Positions 27,305 to 35,221 of a stretch of DNA of 64,000 bases are shown here, one piece after another (position 1 is the stretch's first letter; the number at the start of each line of letters is the position of its first letter). Below the pieces are notes generated by a model, which saw nothing but the letters and a program-made list of their open reading frames with translations, did not search any database and had not been told where the DNA came from. Origin of the DNA: Serratia proteamaculans (GTDB lineage: Bacteria > Pseudomonadota > Gammaproteobacteria > Enterobacterales > Enterobacteriaceae); the NCBI RefSeq assembly GCF_008830365.1, contig NZ_WBKI01000002.1, positions 124,001-188,000 on the forward strand, in the 5' to 3' direction. A program made the translations under genes and the position numbers.

Positions 27305-28822
27305 TTAAAACCGTTTTTTTATCAAAGCAGTAACTTTCTTTCTCTCCTGGGAGCTAAGTATGATGAGAAAGAACATAATTAAAACAAAAAGTGCATTCAA
27401 AAATATTAGTATTATCAGACCTACAAAACCATCAATTAACAAACCATTTATGTAATTACTGAGTAATATAGATAGACAGGCAACTGAGGCCAACTTCGGA
27501 AAGTCAAAAAATATAAATGTTCGGGCCTCAATTCCTATTGCCTTACTTACATATATGACCCTAAAAAGCAGTAAACAAAAAGCACATAAAATTCTTGCAG
27601 ATACAGCTATGTATATCGAAAATCCAGAATAGTACAAAATATAAGTCAGTAGCAACGAAAAAATCATGATTCCTGAAACAAAAAATTGATAGTTCCTTAA
27701 TTTCCCAACCGCATAGATTGCTGTTACATATGGGCCTGATAAAGAATCAATTAATATATATATTATAACAATTTTAACAAGGTCAACCAAGTATGGAGGG
27801 ACTTGATTTAACCATAGGCCAGTAATGTATTCAGCTTCAGCGAAAGCAGGCACTGCAGAAATCAAAATGACAAATGCCGTCAATTTATATGACAAAGATA
27901 TTAATGACGAAACCTCCTTACCATTCCCAATTGAGTACTGCTTTATAATTTGAGGATTTATTGCCGTCTGTAATGTACCAATAACTCTGTTGAATGCAAT
28001 TAAAACCTGTTCGGAAAGCCAAATTGAACCATTTGCAACTACACCGACAAAATAGTAAGTGAGCAAAGCTGTCCCTTGAGATAGTCCAACAACACTCAAA
28101 GAACCTATCATCGACCAACTTGAAAACGAAAGGATCTCTTTAATAAGTGATATATTTTCTTTTAATTTTATATTTATTTTACAAATGGTTATTTTTGACG
28201 TGCAAATTATTACGTAAACAAAAAAAACAAATATATAACCGACTAGCAAAAATAAAGCGTAACTGACAATTTTATTATCGAACCCAATCCAAATGAAAAG
28301 AAAAACCATTAACCATCGCTGAAATGCATCAAAAATACCTATCTTTGCAAATAGATCCATTTTTTCACAGGCAATGAGTGATGCCATAAATGGCGTTTGC
28401 ATTATCTGAAAAAGTAATGAGATCACAGATATTTGATATACCCAAAAAATATCATTCAACCTTTCAGCGGGCACTTTTAATTTGTGTAGTAGAAACCATA
28501 ATCCTACCGTCTCAGCCAAAAATAATATCAATCCGCAAATGATAAGATGAACAATAATACTGGTATTGAATACATTATTTGTCCATTCATCATCTCGCCT
28601 TCCCAGTCCTACGGATAAGAAACGCTGTGTCGCTAAAGCAGAGACGTTTTGTATAAATGAGAAAAGAACAATTATACTACCAACGACACTATATAAGCCA
28701 AAATCGTAGACGCCCAACGCTCCTAATACCATTCTTGATGTATAAAAGGTTACGAACATAATTAGTAACATTCGCCCAAACAACATGAAGGTATTTCTTG
28801 CCATTACCTTTTTATCAACCAC
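27305..28822 (-). CDS. wzx: Wzx flippase (polysaccharide transporter of the MOP superfamily)
   Basis: Translocates lipid-linked repeat units across the inner membrane. 505 residues with about 12-14 hydrophobic segments; N-terminus MARNTFMLFGRMLLIMFVTFYTSRMVLGALGV is typical of Wzx/RfbX-type proteins. Start chosen at GTG (28822) because GTGAG lies at good spacing; the ATG six codons later has AGG too close. Together with a Wzy-like protein and wza-wzb-wzc it defines a Wzx/Wzy-dependent polymer. Confidence 0.9.
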   Translation of the reverse strand: MVDKKVMARNTFMLFGRMLLIMFVTFYTSRMVLGALGVYDFGLYSVVGSIIVLFSFIQNVSALATQRFLSVGLGRRDDEWTNNVFNTSIIVHLIICGLILFLAETVGLWFLLHKLKVPAERLNDIFWVYQISVISLLFQIMQTPFMASLIACEKMDLFAKIGIFDAFQRWLMVFLFIWIGFDNKIVSYALFLLVGYIFVFFVYVIICTSKITICKINIKLKENISLIKEILSFSSWSMIGSLSVVGLSQGTALLTYYFVGVVANGSIWLSEQVLIAFNRVIGTLQTAINPQIIKQYSIGNGKEVSSLISLSYKLTAFVILISAVPAFAEAEYITGLWLNQVPPYLVDLVKIVIIYILIDSLSGPYVTAIYAVGKLRNYQFFVSGIMIFSLLLTYILYYSGFSIYIAVSARILCAFCLLLFRVIYVSKAIGIEARTFIFFDFPKLASVACLSILLSNYINGLLIDGFVGLIILIFLNALFVLIMFFLIILSSQERKKVTALIKKRF

Positions 28823-28888
28823 TTGAGTTTCTCACGATAACAATAAATACATTTATTTTTATACTTTAGTACAGAATTGAAGGCTACA

Positions 28889-30064
28889 TTAGTAATTCAA
28901 TTCTTTCTTAGCCAGCCGTAATTGCTCAATAAAAACAAGATCGGAATCTGACTTTGAATTATCCCATTGAATAGTAATCGATTTACTTCGACTGGAAATA
29001 TTAACTTCCACTATGCCATTGACTGATTGTCTTATTATTTTTACGTTAGAATACTTAATTAAATTTCTAAATTCTTTCAAATACAATGCCGATGGTTTAG
29101 GTTTTTGGTCGATATCTAATAAACCAAAATGATGTTCTCTGTTAAAAAAACTTTTCCCATCATCAATAAAATCATACCACCAAATACCTCGAATATAACT
29201 TCTAGCCTTTGCAAGTAATGAATATTTAAGTGTATCAACACCAGCCTTCTCCGGAGAGAATCCACCACCCGCATAAATAGTCGGATACCCAACCTCTGTT
29301 ATATATAATGGAATTTCTTTTCCCTCTATTTTTTTTAGTTCCTCTTCGAATTTATCTACTTCAATTAAATTACCTTCCGGCGTCTGCAGCGAGCTTCCTT
29401 TGAACTGGAATGAGTAAGGGTGAATGGAGATCGCATCTACATACTTAAGTAGCCCATTGCCTACTAAACTATATATCCATTTTCTTTCTTGTGGCTTCAG
29501 CGGATTAATTGTTCCAGTCATTACAACTGCTTCATTGTCCACCTTTTTTATTGCATAAGATGCAGATTTCACTAAAGATAAAAAAACATCATCCCCCGGT
29601 CTTTTTATTTTTTTATTGCTTACTCCTGTTCCAACAAGCCATTCGTTCCAAATTTCATAATACTTAACCCGGCCCTTGTAACGTTCAACGACCCAAGATG
29701 AATAATCAGAAAACTTTTGAATATCATCATCATTTTGAGGATATCCACCTTGAGTATACAAAACATTTCCATAGCTAAGAATAAGAATCATCGATACATC
29801 ACTCTTAATGCTAGAGAATGCACTATCCGTTTTATCTATTATTTTAGGTATCGAATAAACCTTTGGTGTTTTTTCTATTTGCTGCCAAGAGACTTCATCC
29901 CTCAATGAGGTAAATCCATAACTTTTCGCCAATTGTATATAATAATCGTCGCTATTTGGATAGAAAGCTAAATGTGTGCCAACACCGAGCTCAAACGAAT
30001 AACATTTAACTGAATAAAATCCAAATAGCGCTATTGAAAAAAGCATTTTTCTAATGGTTTTCAT
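28889..30064 (-). CDS. Secreted PslG-like glycoside hydrolase (GH39/GH5-like TIM barrel)
   Basis: Predicted periplasmic glycosidase. 391 residues from the ATG at 30064 (GGAGAGG upstream). Residues 1-23 form a Sec signal peptide (basic start, hydrophobic core, likely cut after CYS/near FELG). The barrel has RDEVSWQQIE near 55-64, acid/base Asn-Glu at 140-141 (YEIWNEW) and nucleophile Glu257 (YITEVGYP), the clan GH-A arrangement. PslG of Pseudomonas, also in an exopolysaccharide locus, is a similar periplasmic hydrolase affecting polymer release; a comparable trimming or quality-control role is inferred. It could also be an alginate-lyase-like accessory, but catalytic residues argue for a hydrolase. 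Confidence 0.8.
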   Translation of the reverse strand: MKTIRKMLFSIALFGFYSVKCYSFELGVGTHLAFYPNSDDYYIQLAKSYGFTSLRDEVSWQQIEKTPKVYSIPKIIDKTDSAFSSIKSDVSMILILSYGNVLYTQGGYPQNDDDIQKFSDYSSWVVERYKGRVKYYEIWNEWLVGTGVSNKKIKRPGDDVFLSLVKSASYAIKKVDNEAVVMTGTINPLKPQERKWIYSLVGNGLLKYVDAISIHPYSFQFKGSSLQTPEGNLIEVDKFEEELKKIEGKEIPLYITEVGYPTIYAGGGFSPEKAGVDTLKYSLLAKARSYIRGIWWYDFIDDGKSFFNREHHFGLLDIDQKPKPSALYLKEFRNLIKYSNVKIIRQSVNGIVEVNISSRSKSITIQWDNSKSDSDLVFIEQLRLAKKELNY

Positions 30065-30124
30065 AACCTCTCCGGTATACATTTAAGTATTTTTAAGTTA
30101 TTAAACTAGAGGTATGCAGATTAA

Positions 30125-31111
30125 TTAGAGAAGTGGATTTATTGCACTCTCGACTTTTTGTATGGTTTTTTCCCATGTGTAAAAACTTGAGCGTTCAAAG
30201 CCAGATTTAATTAAACTATTTTTATAATCAACATTATTTATAACTTTCTCAATTGCAACCGTAATATCCTCAAGGCTTTCCGGATCGACTAAACAGGCAG
30301 CATTTGCAGATATTTCCTTCAAAGAGGTAGAGTTAGACGTTATAACTGGGGTTCCGCAAGCCATAGCTTCGATTACAGGAAGCCCAAAACCTTCATAAAG
30401 TGAAGGGAACAAAAGCAATTCAGCACCTTTATATACACTAGCTAATTCATCATTGCTCAAGTGCCCCAAAAATGATACACGGTTTGTTGCGCCATATTGC
30501 TCAATAATTTCTTTCAAGCTTGATGACAAGCTACCATTAAAAACAAGTTTAATATCAGTAGATATATTAGCATCTAGGAAAGCTTGAAGAGCTCGCTCTT
30601 CATTCTTATGAGGCTTACGGTTTCCAACAATAAAAATATAAGGATATCCAGGACGATACGAATCGATATGATTATTAAACTCTTTCGATACTCCATTACC
30701 AACAACATCAATCTTTTCAGCTGACACTCGAGCCCATTCTATTATTCTTTGCTTTGAGAACTCCGACACAGTGAGAATCTTAGCACAATGTCTACATGCT
30801 CGTTTTAACACTAAATTATAGTAATGTCTCTTCAAAAATGAACTATTATATGTTAAATCGATATGATTCAGATCATGTACAGTTATCACTGTATTTTTTA
30901 AGAAAAGAAGCGGGGCATTATATCCGGGGGAAAAGTACAACCCATCAATTCTAGATAATGCAATAGTTAACTTAAAAACGTCATACTTATCTGCTGGATT
31001 TCCATCAAGGGGAATATCGATCAGTTTTAGCTTTGACTTTTTTATCTCAGTGGCAAAACGACCAATACCATGGCTTCCACACCACCGCGAATCGTAATAA
31101 ATATCCTTCAT
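30125..31111 (-). CDS. GT4-family glycosyltransferase
   Basis: 328-residue GT-B enzyme with N-terminal WCGSHGIGRFATEI (loop for acceptor/donor glycine site), VHDLNHIDLTYNS, LTVSEFSKQRI and FPSLYEGFGLPVIEAMACGTPV (E-x7-E motif). Resembles mannosyl- or rhamnosyltransferases of capsule clusters; donor not determinable. Its start overlaps the stop of the Wzy-like gene upstream by 4 nt (ATGA), so both are translationally coupled. Confidence 0.87.
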   Translation of the reverse strand: MKDIYYDSRWCGSHGIGRFATEIKKSKLKLIDIPLDGNPADKYDVFKLTIALSRIDGLYFSPGYNAPLLFLKNTVITVHDLNHIDLTYNSSFLKRHYYNLVLKRACRHCAKILTVSEFSKQRIIEWARVSAEKIDVVGNGVSKEFNNHIDSYRPGYPYIFIVGNRKPHKNEERALQAFLDANISTDIKLVFNGSLSSSLKEIIEQYGATNRVSFLGHLSNDELASVYKGAELLLFPSLYEGFGLPVIEAMACGTPVITSNSTSLKEISANAACLVDPESLEDITVAIEKVINNVDYKNSLIKSGFERSSFYTWEKTIQKVESAINPLL

Positions 31112-32319
31112 GCTAGTTCCTTTATATTGTTCTCATGAGTTACTTCAGCTGCACTATAGACGGAAATTAAATATGCCAAAACAAAAATCATTGGGAACAA
31201 ATAAAAACCTATAAGACCCGCGCAAGAAATCAAGAACACTGACATAATAATAAAGCTATGACAATAGAATGAGGCATTAGAGAATGAAGCAGGTAGTTTA
31301 AATAGAAGAAATATGAATAACAATGCGAAGAGAAAAACACCCACTCCACCAACAAACCCATATAGTGCATAGTATGTACTTTCTACTAAATAAGCCTCCT
31401 CTCCCCCTTTGCCAAAAATTGAATATAGCATATATGAATTCATATCATCCATTAAATAGCTGATTTGTTGTTGTCTTAATTCTATAGAGCTAGTATCTGA
31501 ACCTAACAAGAAACCATTCACTTTATCAACGAAAAGGTAGCCAAAGGCCCCCATATCCATATACCAATAATTGTAAACATAAAACCCAACAACACCTAAT
31601 ATACCACTAAACATAACAGGGATTATTTTGTACAGCCCCTTAAGAAATACAGTACTAAATAGGAAAAGCACAAATAGCATAACATAACCCGAGGCAGTAT
31701 TTTGCATCAGCATGACAATAACAAAAACTGAAATAAATAATGATTTTAATGTTTTTGATTTTATAAAATAAATAGAAAATATAATTGACACAACAAGAAT
31801 AAGGCTATCCATTGTCGGATATCCAATTGACAATCGCCCTCCCCAATTTCGTTGAGTCAACTGAGAGCTTAGTCCTGAGAAAATGAAGAATAGAGTTAAT
31901 GCGCAATATAATAACGAAAATTTTATATAGGCTTTTGGTATTCTGTAAAATATTGATGGATAATTACACCGTAATAAATAAAGTGCATTCATTAGGCAAT
32001 AGAATGATAGCAGTTTTATCCATACACTCCAACCACCAAAAGAGAGAGTACCTCTAGTTGCCCCCGAAATCGCAAACTTTGTTGTAACCAAACTCACCAA
32101 CACTAAAAAAATCGTAAAGAAATTGCAAACAAGAATGAACCGACTATTTATATTTATCTGTCTTTTATATGAAACAATAAATAATATAAAAAATAACAGA
32201 ACCGCTCCAGCTTCTTTAATATAAGATATTGGGTTGTCAGGGAAAAATGTATCTCTTAATCCATCTAAAGTAGCAAAACCGAGTAAAATGACAATCAGTA
32301 TATTGACTATTTTCTTCAT
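31108..32319 (-). CDS. Wzy-like polysaccharide polymerase (polytopic membrane protein)
   Basis: 403 residues from the ATG at 32319; about 11-12 hydrophobic segments with a periplasmic loop around residues 265-310. No cytoplasmic domain. Position between glycosyltransferases in a cluster with Wzx and Wzc makes it the leading candidate for the Wzy polymerase of the capsule-like polymer. Assigned from topology and context because the family has little sequence conservation. GGTGG lies 7 nt upstream of the start. Confidence 0.78.
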   Translation of the reverse strand: MKKIVNILIVILLGFATLDGLRDTFFPDNPISYIKEAGAVLLFFILFIVSYKRQININSRFILVCNFFTIFLVLVSLVTTKFAISGATRGTLSFGGWSVWIKLLSFYCLMNALYLLRCNYPSIFYRIPKAYIKFSLLYCALTLFFIFSGLSSQLTQRNWGGRLSIGYPTMDSLILVVSIIFSIYFIKSKTLKSLFISVFVIVMLMQNTASGYVMLFVLFLFSTVFLKGLYKIIPVMFSGILGVVGFYVYNYWYMDMGAFGYLFVDKVNGFLLGSDTSSIELRQQQISYLMDDMNSYMLYSIFGKGGEEAYLVESTYYALYGFVGGVGVFLFALLFIFLLFKLPASFSNASFYCHSFIIMSVFLISCAGLIGFYLFPMIFVLAYLISVYSAAEVTHENNIKELA

Positions 32320-32403
32320 CTGACAACCACCCACACTCTATACTCATTATAATTCATTGTTTCACCTTACACAATATTTTACATTCTAACACAGTGAAAT
32401 TTA

Positions 32404-33447
32404 TCACTCAACCTCAGCAAACTCCTTAATTTTATTGCGCAGGTTCATAATTTTGACTTCATCAGTTACACCAGCGACATCATATAATGATTTTCTTTCC
32501 AAATAATCAGCCATTCCATCTCTCGCAGAAGCTATTACTGGAACATTTCTTTTCATGGCCTCTAGCATTATTAGGGGAACCCCTTCAAAGTTTGAAGGTA
32601 TCAATATTAAGTCTATATCTTGTGCATAGTCCCATACATTATCCTTCCACCCAAGAAATGTTACTGTAATGTTCTTAGGCAACGTTGATGCTAAAGTTAT
32701 CAATTTTTTTAAATCCGGGCCATCACCAATAACGGTGAGTTCTATTCTTTGATCTATGCCTCTGAGCGCTTCAATTAACAAGTCTTGTCCTTTCTGTCTA
32801 AAATAAACACGACCTGCCATTAGCAATTTCAGAACCCCATCCTTTCGCTCAAAGAAATAACCTTTTCCTCTTACTTGTTGAATGGGCGGTTCTGATACAA
32901 AATTTCTGATAACCTTTACAACCGATTTTTTATTTTTAGATATTATCTCACTCTTAAAACAATGCGAAATTGTTATGTAGCGCTGACAATTTCTATATAA
33001 AATATTAGACAGTAAATTTTTTACTTTTGAAAACTTACTGCCCATAACATCAAAATCATGTGCGTAGGGTATGTAACTAACAATTGGATACCCAATTAGC
33101 TTTGCCGCATTGATAAACCCTGCCCCTAACTCTATATCCCCTTGAATAATGACTATCTCGTCCGAGGTTTTATTCACTCCATGTAAAAACATTAGGGAAT
33201 CAAGAACAAAAATAGGGTTAATGAAGCTTTGTATCGACTCTAGTTTTCTATGAACAACTTTATGAGAAATGAAATCTATATTATTAAGTTTAAAAATAGC
33301 TTTAAGCTTATTATTATCTTTTGGTATATAACATGTTATTGAAAAACCTTTTCTGTTGAATTTTTTGATGTGCTCAACTGCCATTAGCTCATGACCACCA
33401 ACAATCGAGGCAGTGAAAACAATAGCTATTTTTTTATCTTTCAACAT
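32404..33447 (-). CDS. GT4-family glycosyltransferase
   Basis: 347-residue GT-B enzyme. Features: N-terminal IVFTASIVGGHELMAVEHIK, then PYAHDFDVMGS, MAGRVYFRQKGQDLLIEAL in the C-terminal domain, and IPSNFEGVPLIMLEAMKRNVPVIAS (E-x7-E). Donor sugar unknown. Second gene after wbaP, 53 nt apart, so likely acts early in repeat-unit assembly. Confidence 0.86.
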   Translation of the reverse strand: MLKDKKIAIVFTASIVGGHELMAVEHIKKFNRKGFSITCYIPKDNNKLKAIFKLNNIDFISHKVVHRKLESIQSFINPIFVLDSLMFLHGVNKTSDEIVIIQGDIELGAGFINAAKLIGYPIVSYIPYAHDFDVMGSKFSKVKNLLSNILYRNCQRYITISHCFKSEIISKNKKSVVKVIRNFVSEPPIQQVRGKGYFFERKDGVLKLLMAGRVYFRQKGQDLLIEALRGIDQRIELTVIGDGPDLKKLITLASTLPKNITVTFLGWKDNVWDYAQDIDLILIPSNFEGVPLIMLEAMKRNVPVIASARDGMADYLERKSLYDVAGVTDEVKIMNLRNKIKEFAEVE

Positions 33448-33503
33448 AAAGCCTCAATAAATTATGGTGTCTTATCTTTACTATTTTATGGATTTAACAA
33501 CAC

Positions 33504-34937
33504 TCAATATGCGCCATCACGTTTCAAAACTACATTTATGGTTTTGAATAAAATAGCGATATCATTCCACAGTGACCAGTTTTTCACATACCACGCATCA
33601 AAATATACTCTTGTATCATAATCAACATCGTTTCGGCCGCTGACTTGCCATAACCCCGTCATCCCTGGCTTGGCCATCAGATAATAATCTACGTCACCAG
33701 CATACCGCTCCAACTCTTTTTCGATTATTGGACGAGGCCCAACTAAACTCATCTCTCCTTTCAAAACGTTAAATAATTGAGGAAGTTCATCTAGACTAGT
33801 TTTACGAATAAACTTTCCAACTTTTGTTATCCGTGGGGCATTCTTCAATTTAAAATCTTTGTTCCATTCAGCTTGCGCATCACTGTCACTCTCTAATAAC
33901 GCTTTAAGCACTTCTTGTGAGTTAACAACCATTGATCTAAACTTCAGACACTTAAACTTATGTCCGTCACGACCTATACGTTCATGTCCGTATATTGCAT
34001 TACCTCTATCTTTAGAAACCAGGAAAACCAGTATTACAAGCACAGGTGACAAAAGAATAATAATAGCGGACGCACCAATAATATCAAAGCAGCGTTTCAC
34101 AAACCGCGAAGTCCTTTTCGCTAAATTATTACTCACACGCAATATCATGACTTCGTGGCTAAAAATAAACGACATATCTGTACCATACAAAGGAACACCT
34201 CTTAACGTCGGTATTACAGATATTGAACGACAGTGATGTTTTGCAAGTTTTTTTAGCCACTGATCACGCAACGCATGCTGATCAAATTCAAGAGCTACTA
34301 TAAACTGGGTCGTCTCAGGATCACACTGCATCCAAAGCTCTTTTTCATCGCTAATTATTGGTTTTCCTAACAGCTCTTTATCACATTTTTCTCCGCTTGA
34401 AAAGAAAGCGCAAATAGCAAATCCCAAAACCTCTTCACTCTGTAAGGCAGCATATGCATCACGGGCATTTTTTCCCGTCCCAATAATAACAGTATGTTTC
34501 TGCCACAACCCAAACTTATTCAATAAACGCTTAGCTACAGCTCGTGCAAGCGGAACCAGCAGTAAAGTAAGTGTCCAGGTAATCACCCACACGTATCGTG
34601 AAAACTGCCACTTTGAGAATGCTACTATCGCAAGATCACATACAGCAAATATTAATATTGTTCGGAGTATTTCCTTTAGTTCAAACCAAAAAGGTTTCCT
34701 ATAGGTATAGTGTCGTAATCTTACCCAAAACCACCCAATACATAGTATTCCTAATGAAATGTGGGTTAATACACGAGCAGGCATTTCTGTATCAGGAATA
34801 AATTCATTAACATCGCCGCCGAAGAAACCCACGAGGAAAATAGCTAAAAATAAAGATACTGTAAAAAACACAAAATCGGAGAGAGCTAAAATAAGCTTTA
34901 TAAAGTTTGTTCTTTTTGAGTAAACTCGCGCACTCAT
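33504..34937 (-). CDS. wbaP: Undecaprenyl-phosphate sugar-1-phosphate transferase, WbaP-like
   Basis: Starts repeat-unit synthesis by moving a sugar 1-phosphate (galactose for WbaP, glucose for WcaJ) onto undecaprenyl phosphate. 477 residues: four N-terminal membrane segments, a central Rossmann-like domain (HTVIIGTGKNARDAY), a fifth segment, and the C-terminal catalytic domain with KRCFDIIGA, KFRSMV, SLDELPQLFNVLKGEMSLVGPRP and WQVSGRNDVDYD. The length matches WbaP of Salmonella and group 1 capsules. galE in the locus can supply UDP-Gal. Galactose rather than glucose specificity is inferred. Confidence 0.9.
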   Translation of the reverse strand: MSARVYSKRTNFIKLILALSDFVFFTVSLFLAIFLVGFFGGDVNEFIPDTEMPARVLTHISLGILCIGWFWVRLRHYTYRKPFWFELKEILRTILIFAVCDLAIVAFSKWQFSRYVWVITWTLTLLLVPLARAVAKRLLNKFGLWQKHTVIIGTGKNARDAYAALQSEEVLGFAICAFFSSGEKCDKELLGKPIISDEKELWMQCDPETTQFIVALEFDQHALRDQWLKKLAKHHCRSISVIPTLRGVPLYGTDMSFIFSHEVMILRVSNNLAKRTSRFVKRCFDIIGASAIIILLSPVLVILVFLVSKDRGNAIYGHERIGRDGHKFKCLKFRSMVVNSQEVLKALLESDSDAQAEWNKDFKLKNAPRITKVGKFIRKTSLDELPQLFNVLKGEMSLVGPRPIIEKELERYAGDVDYYLMAKPGMTGLWQVSGRNDVDYDTRVYFDAWYVKNWSLWNDIAILFKTINVVLKRDGAY

Positions 34938-34997
34938 ATAATTACCTTTAATTTTAATTACAGTTAATTCAGCCTAACAATCCCAATATGAATGTAG

Positions 34998-35029
34998 AAG
35001 CATTAGTATAATAAAGCATTAGTATAATA
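34998..35029. repeat. Perfect tandem duplication of 16 bp upstream of wbaP
   Basis: Two adjacent identical 16-nt copies. On the minus strand each contains TATTATACT, resembling a -10 hexamer, 60-90 nt upstream of the wbaP start. Confidence 0.9.
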
Positions 35030-35169
35030 AAACCTTAGCATGACCATGCGCAACGCCAAATATATAAGCTAAGCGACATGACTTCTGTGTGTTTTAAAAT
35101 TAAAACCTCTATGAGATCAACTGTTAGAAAATAATAAACTTTTTGGTGATTTTTTGGAGTGTGAAACAT

Positions 35170-35206
35170 CTTTTAAAGGCTATGAGGGCTACCCACCCTC
35201 ATAGCC
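35170..35206 (-). terminator. Stem-loop attenuator between wzc and wbaP
   Basis: A perfect 11-bp inverted repeat with a 7-nt loop (35178-35206) lies 16 nt past the wzc stop, followed leftwards by only three T and then A. Group 1 capsule loci of E. coli/Klebsiella have a stem-loop at this same place that limits downstream transcription unless RfaH acts. Partial termination is inferred. Confidence 0.72.
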
Positions 35207-35221
35207 GACGCTTATAATTAA

